A stretch of 64,000 nt of DNA, from the NCBI GenBank assembly GCA_033064195.1, contig JARBJD010000319.1, forward strand, positions 18,158-82,157. Direction: 5' to 3'. Positions within the stretch are counted from its first letter, which is position 1. The number at the start of each line of letters is the position of its first letter. This document shows, piece by piece, positions 31,801 through 42,677 of this stretch. The translations under genes and the position numbers were made by a program. The notes under the pieces are model-generated. The model ran no database searches, had not been told where the DNA came from, and was given only the letters and a program-made list of their open reading frames with translations. This stretch comes from Blattamonas nauphoetae (taxonomy: Eukaryota > Preaxostyla > Oxymonadida).

Positions 31801-34800
31801 CAGATCAGATGAACGAGATTGAATGGCCAACTGCCGGACCACTCCAAGCGAAAGAAGTGGATGAGGATTCGGTTGGAAATGATGAAGCAAGAATGCCTGA
31901 AGAAGGCAAGGAGAAAGTCTCGCTGGAGGCAAAAAAAGTCAACGATGATTTCAATCAAGAGATCGGGAAGAGTGAGGAGCACGAAGAAGATGGCGATCAT
32001 CCAACCAGAGAAAGCGACCCAAAGGATAAAAAAACAAAGGAAAATAGAGTGTCAGACGAAGATACTGATGAAGAGAATAGTCACTCCGACAGTGACGATG
32101 ACAAAGAAGATGATCGAACAGATGTCGGCCGGAAAAAAAGACATCTCCCAACGATGAAGCTGCCACAACTGCTCTTCACAGACAAGTCACATTTCATCAT
32201 CCGAAACAACGTTCTGTCTCGGACAGAGAAAGGAACAGACAAGAAAGAAAGAACCAGACCGAGCACTGTTCTATTTTCCGATCCAATCACGAAGGGTGTC
32301 GTGTCAGTCACTTTTATTGTGCTGGCAGTCGCAGAATCAGTTGGTTAGTTTATTCTCTCTCATCATTTCTTCCAGACCAGGATGGCTTCATCAATTTCGG
32401 TCTTGTCGATGCTCAAACTGATGTTCCTCGACTAGGACGCGTTTTGGGAAAGGACATGAAACGTAAGCAGTTCTTTTCGACGTTCTCTTTCTCTTTACAC
32501 TCTTCATCCTCAGATTCCATTGCTCTCTCGACACGTGGAGAAATCCATGTTTTCTGTCAGGCCAAACTGGAAGAAAAAAGTCATTATTTTCTCTCGAGGA
32601 AGGATCGCGTTGTAATTGAAGTGAACATGGACTCGAATCCACGCACTGTTCAATTCTTCGTGAACGGAAAGGCTGCGGCTTTTTATGTGAGTGGGATTCC
32701 AGAATCCGTGCGAATTGGTGTTCGTCATCTCCTCATTTTTGTTTCTTACTCGTTCAGTTCTCTGCAGATGTACTTGGAACCTCTCTCGAAATTGCGAGCA
32801 TCGTCCCCTCCACCCAAGCAACTCCTCTCGAACTCAAGATGAAAGAGATCAAATGGACCGACACCAAACAGTCGCTGAATGAAAGAAGTCGAAAACAATA
32901 CCACACGATTCTTAGGGAAGCAAAAGGGTCGATGCCCGCTCTCCTCTCCAGAAATCCAGACCACTTTAAAATTGAAGGAAACGTGATCACTCACACGGCT
33001 ATCGGCTGCCATGGACTCACATCACCGTTCAGCACAGTGATGTTCAGGAATGTGGGCATGGAGATCGTCAGGTATGTAGCCATCACCATTCTCGCTCTTC
33101 CTCAAACTGAGAGTGTGCTCATCTTTTTCTGATTCTGTTCAGATTTAGATGGAGTCGTTCTGATTGGTTGTCTGCGGAACAGACGACTTATTCCCAAAAG
33201 GACTCGGAATTCAGAAGAAATGTATTTTGTTCTTCATCTCAACTATCTCTTCTTAATAACTTTGCTCACAATCTCTCTTCAGGGTCGTTTGCTCTCTGCT
33301 CCTCTGATGGAATGATACAACGCTCGGAATGGGGGAAGACTGGTTCCACACCATGTCACTCTCCCCTCCGAGGGGGTTGACTAAAAACAATCCACCGATC
33401 TATCTAAAAACAATCCATTTCGATCAAACCCATCGAACTGTTTCTTTTTTGATAAGAACATTCAAATATCGTTTTCATTTCACATTTTTATTCTATTCAC
33501 TGACTGATATACAAAATGTGACAAAATGAGGGGAAAGCGCTGCCTAGTCGACATACACAACTGTTGCGTGACGTTTGTGGACATTCTTGGATGTTGTCAC
33601 TATCTTCTCCACAGTCTCCATGTTCTTCTCATCCGACTCTTTCTTCTCTTCCGCTGCTGGTTCATTTGCTCCTTTCGCTTCTCCACTTGGTTGGTTTGAC
33701 GTGACAATCTTCGCCGCAGTCTTCCGCTTCGACAACGTTGCTTTCGCCTTCCCTTCAATCGGCGCGACATGCTCCACTTTCACAACTCCCTTCGGCTCTC
33801 CCACATTCTCCGCAATCGGCGTCAATTTGGAGACAGTTCTCGCCTTTTGTGCCTCTCGCTGTTTCTTCTCCAACAGAAGCTTCTATAAGGCCAGAACTTG
33901 GTTTTGTGGGTTCGCGTTGATGAATGCAATGATATTCTCCGCTGGATAGCCTCATTTTGCGAGTTCGCTCACACAGACCGAGTCGATCATAGCCTCTCCT
34001 TTTTCGCCTCCTTCCGGAACAACAAGCTCGATAATGGATTGATCAACGAAGTTGTCGATGTACCAGGGATGTTGATTGATTTGGGCGGCGGTGTAATGCT
34101 GGGGAATGACGGGAGAAAGTGAACGAAGAATAAACGTGTAAAGAGGGGATTGGAGGGATGTTGGGGGAAATACGTGTAAAAAATTGAGAGAAAGGAAGTT
34201 TGTCTTCTCCCGAAGACATTAAACATTCAATTCACACCTTTGTTGGATCAAACTCTCGATTCTTAGTAATGATCTTCCGACATTCAGCTGGCAGGGTTGA
34301 CGGATGACAGTATCGAGCGTGGAGCATCTTTTGAAAAAGCGCTTGTGTGTTCTGGTCCTCGAAGGGGATGAACCTGCACACGAGAGCGAAAATAATGTCA
34401 CCACCTTCTCCAGATGTCTGAACAGTGGACATCGTATATCTGAAGAGAGGTAGGAGGAGGAGAGACGAGGGGAGAGACAATATGATTCACAGAAACACGG
34501 ATGAGAAGGAAAGAATCGTCCCAAAAGAAAAACTATGTTATTCCACAAATGAACGCGGCAGGACCAATTCCACACCTTCGCTTCGATCATTTCCGACGCC
34601 ACAAATCATGGTGAACCACAAGCCGTCTTCAGAAGGCTTCCGTCGAACATCAAGTTCTCGAGTTTGAGATCACGATGGATGACTCCAAACTGTGAACGGG
34701 AGACGAGGAGGGAGGGGGAAGGATGGAGGAGAGAGTTGATTGAGGGATGATGGATGATGTGACGGGAAGTCAGATGAGAAAAAGACCAAAAGAAGAAGAA

Positions 34801-36261
34801 AAGCGAGATGGAAGAATGAGAATGAGTGAAACTGTTCTTCGTATCCACAAACCTGGAAAAACAATCAAATGAGCAGGAAAAAAACCACGATTCGCGGAGA
34901 AAAAAAGCAGTGATTCACCGTTTTGGTCGAAATTGACTTGCGACTTTCGATCAATCCATTAACTCAACGAGTTGAAAAGCTGTTGTCCATTTGGACTCAA
35001 ATGTGATGATATGTCCTCTTGTGAGCTCTTCAACCCTGTTTTCTTCCGCTTCAACTGAAATTTTCAACAAACCTGAGCTTTCTCAAACGATTCACAGTTC
35101 GATGGGTTTGATCGAAATGGATTGTTTTTAGATAGATCGGTGGATTGATTATAGTCAACCCCCCTCCGAGTTGGTGACAAAGTTGTGATAGAGGTGAACA
35201 CTAGGAAACCATCTGACATCACTCGCTTCTATGTGAATGGGAAGGCTGGACAGAACGAGATTTCGAAATTTTCACTGGAACAGATGATAGGAGTTTGTTC
35301 TTTTCGTCAACATCTTTTTGATATCATCTCGTTCAGTTCTCTCTCGCTGGACCAGGAACCTCGATCCGAATTGATGCCTTCAAATCACACATCAAACCAC
35401 TTCAAGATATCGCCTCACTCGCCGACATTTCTCAAACCATTTTGAACTTCCCCAATACACCATTCGATCTGTTGGTGATGAACGCATTCACTGGTGAGGA
35501 GTTCACACTGAACGTCCACCCAAATACCACCATCCTCCAAATCAAGCAAAGCCTCGTTCCTCGCTTGAGTCGATCGATTGAAAACATCGGGCTCATATTC
35601 GAGGCAGATACACTGGATGATTCCACAAATCTGTCAGAAATTGCCTTTGATGACCGTTGTGCTCTGATTGCTTTCATCAACGATCCTGATGATTCAACCA
35701 CAATCACTGTTCATCATAACAACTCTGAAGACCAACCGTTGACTGCATTGCCATCGAAGGAAATCAGCGATGATGTGTTCGATCTGATTGTGAAAGGCCC
35801 ATCCAGTGGTGAGGAGTACACTTTCAACGTCCACCCACAGAACACCATCCTCCAAATCAAGCAAAGCCTCGTTCCTCAACTGAATATCTCGATCAAAGAC
35901 ATCTCGCTCTTGTTTGAAGCCGATGAACTGGATGATTCCATCACTTTGTCAGAAATCGACTTCAATGGCCATTATGCCATCGTTGCTTTCGTCAACGAAC
36001 CTGACGACGCTCTCACAGTCAAGGCTCCATCAAAGGAGAACACTGAAGAACAACCATCGACTCAATCACCACTGAAAGAGACCATCGATGAAATGTTCGA
36101 TCTGATTGTGAAATGTCCATTCACTGGTGAGGAGTTCGCTTTGAACGTCCATCCAGGTCACACCATCCTCCAAATCAAGCAACTCCTCGTTCCTCAACTG
36201 AATGTCCCGTTCGAAGACATCTCTTTCTTCCACAAGGCTGACAAGCTGACTGATTCCACCT
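28883..36261 (+). CDS. Protein kinase - coiled coil - four SPRY-like - three ubiquitin-like domain protein, multi-exon
   Basis: The start ATG at 28883 (MASKLDNVIPPG) joins in frame to exon 2 at 28986. GT-AG introns lie at 28920-28985, 29282-29368, 29502-29547, 29844-29909, 30487-30518, 30869-30905, 31339-31422, 31632-31727, 32344-32375, 32463-32513, 32720-32758, 33113-33142 and 35293-35336, plus one near 33222-33281 whose phase does not fit. Kinase: SEGAFGQV, AMK, HGDLKPEN (for HRD), DLG (for DFG), EYNSPE (for APE). A coiled coil follows (about 30040-30200). Four SPRY-like modules each show the pair VxVNMDSNPRT..FFVNGK and GxPESVRxG. Then come three ubiquitin-like repeats (FDLLVMNAFTGEEFTLNVHP type, 35450-36261). 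Element F interrupts the fourth SPRY module, and element B cuts the third ubiquitin-like domain, so the true 3' end is missing here. The kinase may be active, but the gene as found is probably broken. Confidence 0.8.
33373..35162. mobile_element. Element F: 1.8-kb Pack-type element carrying an SNF1/AMPK-like kinase fragment
   Basis: It is flanked by the perfect 8-bp duplication CCTCCGAG (33365-33372 and 35163-35170). Inverted ends of about 68 bp start GGGGTTGACTA and contain two copies of an AAAAACAATCC-type repeat (33373-33441 and 35095-35162). No transposase is present. On its minus strand lie pieces of a CAMKL kinase gene. It sits inside a SPRY exon of the gene at 28883, and the host frame matches on both sides (SPLR before, VGDKVVIEV after). 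Confidence 0.88.
33544..34848 (-). pseudogene. SNF1/AMPK-like protein kinase fragment inside element F
   Basis: Reading from high to low coordinates: a catalytic loop VIHRDLKLENLMFDG (about 34640-34705), an activation segment with CGSP and EMIEAKVW (about 34560-34620), then a C-lobe with FIPFEDQNTQALFQKML and LPAECRKIITK (about 34240-34390). A UBA-like stretch (VSELAK, GYPAENIIAFINANPQNQ) and a Lys/Glu-rich tail follow at 33544-34060. This order is that of SNF1/AMPK-related kinases. The N-lobe is missing. Coding blocks change frame, and at least one in-frame stop and probable introns separate them, so it is a captured fragment and not a working gene. Confidence 0.75.
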
Positions 36262-36639
36262 GGGTAAGTCTAGACTCAGATCTGAAAAAGTCTAGACGCA
36301 GATCTGCAGATCGGTCTAGGCGCAGATCTGAAAGTCTACACGCAGATCTCATTTGTTTCGTTGATATAATAGTTTATAGAACCGAACACCTCAATATCCA
36401 CATCATTTCCTTTTTCTTTGCTCATTTCTTATTTTCTGACATTTTTCCATTCTGGCTTCAATGTGGTCAAAGAGATCCTGGGTTGATCTTGTTCATTTCC
36501 ATCCTATTACAGCTTCTTTCAATGAGATACTCTTCCGTACAACTCTCCGTCTTCTCAACACCCCCAGCATTTCATTTTCCATTGGCCTGCGCTTAACTAC
36601 GACAAAGACAAACACCCACTCTATGGTGGACTATTACCA

Positions 36640-37740
36640 GATTTGAACGCGCTTCATGTGGAAACATCGATAACAAACAGCAGCTTCACCAGAATGAACG
36701 ACGACAAACAAACTCTCGCATGGAAGTCGTATTGCCACGATATGATCTTCCCGTCTGACAGTTTTGATTCACGGACAACGACAACAACAACAATCTTGGT
36801 CACACGATGCATTTTCAGGAATATAAATGCCCAATAGGGACGGGATGGAGGAGCGCTCTGTTTCAAGGGCAGGGACACGGTAATGGTGACCCATTGCACC
36901 TTCACCAACTGCCGAACGAATGCAGACGCAGGGGCAGTTGGGTATTATACAGGAAACACGTATTATCATGCTTTCAACAACCATTCGGATTGACAAGCAG
37001 ATGGATGGGCCGGCGGTGTTGTGATGGATGGAGGGGATATTCTTGGCACAAATCGTGATTGCTATTACACAAACTGCACAAATCTCAAAAGGATGAAATA
37101 TACATTGGAGCTGGATTCCACTGTAACCATGTCAAGAAAGCCCGATACATTTCCAACTGTTGGTTCGAAAATGCAGCTCGGGAGGTGAAGGGGGTGGACT
37201 AGCTCTCCAAAATGACAAAAATACTACAGTTGTCAGTTGCAGATTCACCAAAAACAAGGCAAAATATCGAGCGGCATCGATCATGCTCATGGAGCAAGCA
37301 CCAGATACATAAACCCAATTAGAGTGAATTATTGTCTTTTCCACAATAATTTGGGATACGACCAAGGAAATGACGTGTCTCTAACAGCAAGTTGGTTCCA
37401 AGATGGGGTCGACCGATTGCTGATCTTCACGGATTGCTGGACAGTGTTATCTGAACCCAGAGTCGGTCGAAAGAACGAGACTCGGGACGGAGTGGACAAA
37501 ACTTTATGTTCGCGGATCCATTACCCGGAGTTGGTGACAGCGAGCCACGGCGGGGCGGATGACATGAAATGGTGCTGGGCAAACATCCACAAATGCCGAA
37601 TAGTCGCTTTCTCGCTCGATGTGACGGAGTACGTTGCTGTGACGCATCTGCTGATCGAAGAGGGTGGATACGACGACAACGAGATGAGTGTGGCCACTAC
37701 GAACTGTTCTGCAAGTCTTTCCAACAATCGCTTGTTCGTG
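36640..37740 (+). pseudogene. Degraded N-terminal part of a beta-helix surface gene inside element B
   Basis: Beta-helix turns are visible in several frames, for example VTHCTFTNCRTN near 36880-36920 and SCRFTKN-like words near 37230, but no frame stays open. The region leads into the open surface-protein frame downstream. It is a decayed 5' half. Confidence 0.55.
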
Positions 37741-39313
37741 TTGTGAACAACGTCGCCAGAATCATGTTTTATTCGTCTGTCGAGCTGGGATTCGACGCGA
37801 TCATGCCGAAACCACTGGCAATCACATCTCGAACCCATCCGGGTGAAATGAGTGTCCTTTCGAGTGGACGAATTGTGCAAAGTCACGCGGGAACCACCAC
37901 ACTCGACACGATCCTTTTCTCTCTCCCAGCCACTTCAACGCGAACTGAGCTGTTTCTTGTGACGAGTGGGAAACTGAACGTGAAATCGTGCTCGCTTTCG
38001 TCTGTTTCGGGAACGATTCCGTTTGGAGTCCTGAATGTGACGGGAGGAACTGTGGAACTGTTGTCTTTGACTCCTTCTGCGCAAACCGTCTCGACTCTTC
38101 CGTTTTCTTTTGATGGGACGACCAAAACAAGTCTGACTTCGCTCTCCCTGACAGACACAAACACACCATCAAACGAATTGATGAAGATTGTCGGAGCGAT
38201 GCAATCATCACCAATCATAATCAAGAATTCGGAATTCTCGAAAACAACAGCAACCCAACAGCAGATCCTCTCGACGCAGAATCAATCTGCTCCAATCTGT
38301 TCGTGGTCATCTGGAGCACTCTCGTACGCAACATGCACAGCCATTATCACCTCCACCCGACTCGCTGGACTGACAAATGGCGGGATTGTTGTGATTGGAG
38401 CGACCGTCACACTGGCACAATGCACATTCCAGCAGAATGGAAAGACCCCAACCGACGCAGACTTCCCGTCGCTTCAAAGGAACATCGTATGCAGTGGGGG
38501 AGGAAGCGTGATTGTGAGTTCGGCTGCTGGAGGAGATGGTGTTGATCCTGACTCCCATTTCTGGATTTCAGAACACGACTGCACTGTGACGCTTCCGAAT
38601 CCACAGTCGAACACGCCATACGCCGCTCCAACACTATCAGATGCTGTTTATTCAGCCAACGACACCCATCTCACCGCCGCACTGACAGGAACCCTTCTCT
38701 TCCCGTGCGGATTGAAGTTGAGCGTGTTTGACATGCCCGAATACCTCGTTGATCGGAAAACAGTGGTGTCTGAGATTGTGGAAGTGAGTTGGACAGAAAC
38801 TGAAATCTCGATTGTCTTGGATCGAACTGATTTCCCAACTTTGAACGAGATGCTTGCGTGGCGAGCAGCTGTGCTGTTCGGGCCAGACAACTCGAAACAA
38901 ACAGACGCAGTTCGAATCAAAGATGGAGAAGAATTCCTTGTTCCCATCCCGCCCCTCCACCCCCACCACCCGCCGACCCAACACCAGATCCACCCCCAAC
39001 TGACCCAACTGATCCCCCATCTCCTCCTGTTGACCCAGTCGACCCAAAGGACCCCGCAGAAGGCGGGCTGAAGTTCCCGATGTGGCTGATTGGGATGATT
39101 GTTGGTGCCCTTGTCGCAGCTGTCGCTGTCGTCGTTGTTGTGATTGTCGTTCGTCGCAACTCGCAGCCAAAACATAGTGTGTATCTCTACATTGAATTGG
39201 ATGAAGAGAATTCGCACCAACCAGGTCGATTCGAGACAGCAACGATGAATTGTGTGAAACTGGAATGCACACTCGCTCTGGAAGCGTTGAAAAGTCAACT
39301 CATAGATCAATGA
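37569..39313 (+). CDS. Beta-helix surface protein, C-terminal part with Pro-rich linker and TM helix (frameshifted)
   Basis: From about residue 60 of the 37569 frame the protein resembles the membrane-proximal part of the surface family (LSSGRIVQSHAGTTTLDT, SGALSYATCTAIITS, FPSLQRNIVCSGGGSV). Near 38950, in a C-rich run, the frame changes: the natural continuation (PPPPPADPTPDPPPTDPTD, then TM helix MWLIGMIVGALVAAVAVVVV) is in another frame and ends at 39313. The break is one small indel in a homopolymer-like tract, so it could be a sequencing slip or a real lesion. The cytoplasmic tail is short, with no kinase-like part, unlike its relative at 7303. The start codon is not reliable. Confidence 0.6.
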
Positions 39314-39586
39314 CAGCAAAATGTTGGACCATATCTTATTGCTCTTTGTGATCATACCCCTTTTTCCATTTTCAACTCGACCAGAATCCCGTCTCATTAA
39401 TAACTCTCGTCTTTTGACCCGAAACAATTATTTCATCATTTCACATCATTTATTCTTCTCAATCGGTTCTATAAACTATTATATCAACGAAACAAATGAG
39501 ATCTGCGTGTAGACTTTCAGATCTGCGCCTAGACCGATCTGCAGATCTGCGTCTGGACTTTTTCAGATCTGAGTCTAGACCTACCC

Positions 39587-41368
39587 TTGACAAACTGTAC
39601 AACCAGTGTCTCACACCAGGATATGCTGTGTTTGGCGCAAGGTTTCATCAACATGAAAGGCGGAAGTGTCTCACTTGTCTCGTCTCTGTTTTCGGACAAC
39701 TCCCCCAATCTCCAATCCTTCCCCTCGTTTCGCCGAAATCTGATCTGCTCTGACAATGGATCGATTGACGTGAGGAGCCCAAGAGGGGGAGATGGAACAA
39801 CAGACAGTCCGTCGGCTTGGATTGTTACAGACGGATGCACAATGGAGGGTGATGGTCTCAAATTGATGTCGCCTTTCTTCATCCCAACTCTTTCGAACAC
39901 GTCGACATCATCGTTCGACAAGAAGAAGGCACTCTTCGAAATCGAAATAGAAGGATCGACTCTGATTCCGTGTGGCTTGTTTCTTGAAGTGTTTGAAGTG
40001 ACGAAAGACAAGAAAGAAGGAACACTTCAACGACATTCACTCAACAGAAACACAACCACTTCGTTCTCCGAGACTTCTATCAAACTCACTCTCCCCTCAT
40101 CGTCACTCAGCTCGCTGAAACCAGAATTAGAATGGCGAGGTCGGCTGGTTTTCGGAGAAGAGCAAAGAACCAACACGACATTCGTCATCCAACCAAACAG
40201 AATCGAGAAGCTCTCACAAACACTGAAAGACAACATGAAATGGTGGCTTCCTCTGGTCATTGTCGTGGCTGTCGCTCTTCTCGTCCTCGTTCTGTTGATC
40301 GTTGTGTGCGTGTGGAGGAGAAAGAAGAATGGTCGGAAGGAAGACAAAGAACCTCTGATGTTGACGCAAGAGATGGAAGTGGAGAAATATGAAGAAGTTG
40401 AGGAAGATCTCAACGCACCCACAGCTCATGTGTCTTCTGTTCGAGGGCTGAATGGGAACACATTGAACGTTGGGCATTGGACTGAGAACGAGCGGAGTGA
40501 AACGAGGAAGATCGCAGAAGAAAAGGAAGAGCGAGAGATTGCATTTGAGAACAGAGTGTGTGGGCTGAGCTGTGGAGAGAAGAGTGGAAATGTGGAAGTT
40601 GTGGACAAAACCGAAACACTTTATCGTCGTCTTCATGTTTCGAAACTTGGAGTGGACCAGCGTTGGGCACAGTTGTCAGTTGCTCGAGGCCTGTCACGAG
40701 CGATGAAGATGTCGCACTATTCAGCGATTCTGACGGAACTGACATCACACTCGGTTGTGCTGAGTGGAGAGAGGTCGATGAGTCTGATTCTGAAGTCAGA
40801 CACGACTCAACCGGATCCACTCACAGAACAGCCAACCCATCAACATGAAGAAACCCGTGAAAACAGAAATGGAGATGATGAACCAACAGACAACTCTCTT
40901 CACGATACCGTTGATGAAACTGTACAGAAACCAACACCCTCCCGCCCAGCTCAGATTGTTCGTCCCCACCCTCTTCGTCAGAGTGAAGTAAACCGTGATG
41001 ATGTTCGATGGCAAGCACCAGAAGAGGGGGAAGATCGAGAAGAAGGAAGGAAGACGAACGAGGGAGAAGTTGGGAAATCGATTGACAGAACGAAAGCGTC
41101 GGTTTTTCGGCTTGGCCTCGTCTTGTGGGAAATTGAGACTGGTCTTGTTCCTTTCGCGGAGCAGGATGGAGTGAATGCTCATCGGAACATGTCGATTGGG
41201 ATTCTGCCGCCGATGGAAGGAATCGGAGAGAAGATGAAAGAGCTGATTGAGGAATGCCTGTCTGTGAACCCATTCGAGCGTCCATCTGTGGACTCGATCA
41301 TTTCTCGACTGTCATCGATGGATGGGAAGGCGTCGGCTCAGAAAGCACAACACATCGCTCTCTCCTGA
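39587..41368 (+). CDS. Surface protein 3' half with TM helix and pseudokinase tail (duplicate copy)
   Basis: Starts abruptly at the right end of element B with TTGACAAACTG and matches 8527-10305 closely. It has no ATG of its own at the 5' end; the frame is open from the element junction. It contains a short beta-helix remnant, the TM helix WWLPLVIVVAVALLVLVLLI (about 40240-40305), a basic stop-transfer stretch and the kinase-like tail with WQAPE, LGLVLWEIETG and NPFERPS, lacking HRD and DFG. The full tail is intact, so the copy was probably kept until recently, or it is expressed from an upstream element; this is open. Confidence 0.72.
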   Translation: MTNCTTSVSHQDMLCLAQGFINMKGGSVSLVSSLFSDNSPNLQSFPSFRRNLICSDNGSIDVRSPRGGDGTTDSPSAWIVTDGCTMEGDGLKLMSPFFIPTLSNTSTSSFDKKKALFEIEIEGSTLIPCGLFLEVFEVTKDKKEGTLQRHSLNRNTTTSFSETSIKLTLPSSSLSSLKPELEWRGRLVFGEEQRTNTTFVIQPNRIEKLSQTLKDNMKWWLPLVIVVAVALLVLVLLIVVCVWRRKKNGRKEDKEPLMLTQEMEVEKYEEVEEDLNAPTAHVSSVRGLNGNTLNVGHWTENERSETRKIAEEKEEREIAFENRVCGLSCGEKSGNVEVVDKTETLYRRLHVSKLGVDQRWAQLSVARGLSRAMKMSHYSAILTELTSHSVVLSGERSMSLILKSDTTQPDPLTEQPTHQHEETRENRNGDDEPTDNSLHDTVDETVQKPTPSRPAQIVRPHPLRQSEVNRDDVRWQAPEEGEDREEGRKTNEGEVGKSIDRTKASVFRLGLVLWEIETGLVPFAEQDGVNAHRNMSIGILPPMEGIGEKMKELIEECLSVNPFERPSVDSIISRLSSMDGKASAQKAQHIALS

Positions 41369-41815
41369 CTCGCCTCCCTCTCCCACACACCCTCTCGCTC
41401 TCTCACATCACACACCAACAATCAAATCTTGCCACTTCTCAACTTATCCCGAGACGACAACACACCATTTCTGCACTCTCAACATGAACACTTCATTTCA
41501 CAGAACACATCCACTTCACAGGAGAGACGATAGATTCATGTCTTGCTATCTCTCTCCTTTTTCCATTCTCCTCTCCTTCGATGCTGGTTGGATGTTCCTC
41601 TTCCATCTCTTATTTCCATTTCATCCTTACTTCATTTTGTGGATGAAGCAACACCAACTGTCACGGAAGGATGGACTATTGATTTGTGCCCTCGATTGAG
41701 ATACCACCCTCACCAACTATCCACCATTTCACTGCTCTTCGTTTCATCTTCATCACTCAACTATCCCTGCTTACGATCTCATCTTCTTTTCTCTACTTCA
41801 CATCTCCCTCTCAAA

Positions 41816-42386
41816 CGCCATTGAACTTCTCGTGTCTGCCTATCCGCACCTGGAAGACGAAACAGTTGTCATGTCTCTTTCACGACTTTTGATGATGTGC
41901 ACTGCACAATCGAATGGCGAAACGCGGTTGAATGATCTCATAAACGATGGATCGCCAACCAATGAACTCGAACTTCTGACTCGCTGGTTCGCGCTTCTAT
42001 CTTCGAACGTGAAAGAATCCGGCTTCGAAGCTGCGATCAAGAGTGGTGGTTTCACGACTGCCAATATTCGATCAAACCTGCTCAATGCTTTCTATCTAAT
42101 CATCGAGCTCAAACGTGAGGATCAGCAGCCACTTGTTGAACAGCTGCTCACAACGATCCGAGACATTCTGGACGCAGGCACGCAACAATTCTTCACGGAA
42201 GACCACAAACAAACACTTCAAGGCCTCCGAGCTCTGGCGAAAGAACAACGCAGACATCAACCATTGAACAACCCTCGTACCAAAACCCTGTACGACCTCG
42301 GTGCATTGATCGCCTCCATTCTTGACAGACTTCTCCCCGCCCCAAGCCGAGCCATCAAGAGCGGAAATCGTCCCCCACCAAAATGA
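41816..42386 (+). pseudogene. RHS-like C-terminal domain fragment
   Basis: Encodes the C-terminal domain only, from the GIELLVSAYPHLKDE region to the end RPPPK. It lacks leader, coiled coil and start codon. The first part is closer to the giant gene at 52100-52400, and the last part closer to the mini-gene ending at 12003, so it is a mosaic. It is a fossil fragment. Confidence 0.7.
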
Positions 42387-42677
42387 ATGTTCGTGATTAG
42401 TTGTTCACCTGGCGAAGAAACGATTTATCAGAGCCTGTTGTTGTGGTAAACCCATTTCACACACAGAAACACTTCATTTTCTTTGTTCACTCTGTTTTCA
42501 TGAACATTTTGAGAAATGGACAATAATGAATCGTTTAGAAAAGGATTGTACAAACATATTTGTAGGCTTGTGAACGATATCTGGATCTGGCAAAAAGGGA
42601 CACTCAGAACGAAACGAAATCTCAAAATTAAACTTGATTAAAAAAATCGACGAAAAGGCTTGTGATGTTATTCCCAA

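Larger units (their letters stand above)
36262..39586. mobile_element. Element B: 3.3-kb inverted-repeat element carrying a surface-protein gene
   Basis: Two 124-bp inverted ends (36262-36385 and 39463-39586) begin GGGTA and are built of about four tandem AGTCTAGACGCAGATCTG-type repeats. They bound 3.1 kb that encodes part of a beta-helix surface protein. The outer junctions are sharp: left into the third ubiquitin-like domain, right into surface-gene sequence starting TTGACAAACTG. The two flanks belong to different genes and show no target duplication, so either an ectopic exchange happened between two elements or the element sits at a rearrangement breakpoint. The left end also reads GGGTAAGT, a perfect splice donor. 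Confidence 0.75.

Noticed and set aside
36262-36385. Stand-alone minisatellite of AGTCTAGACGCAGATCTG
   Set aside because: The same array occurs inverted at 39463-39586 with matching unique sequence next to it, so it is a transposon end and not a simple satellite.
38648-39427. 259-codon minus-strand ORF
   Set aside because: It is a shadow opposite the Pro-rich linker and TM helix of the surface protein; its Gly/Trp-rich stretch mirrors the Pro codons.
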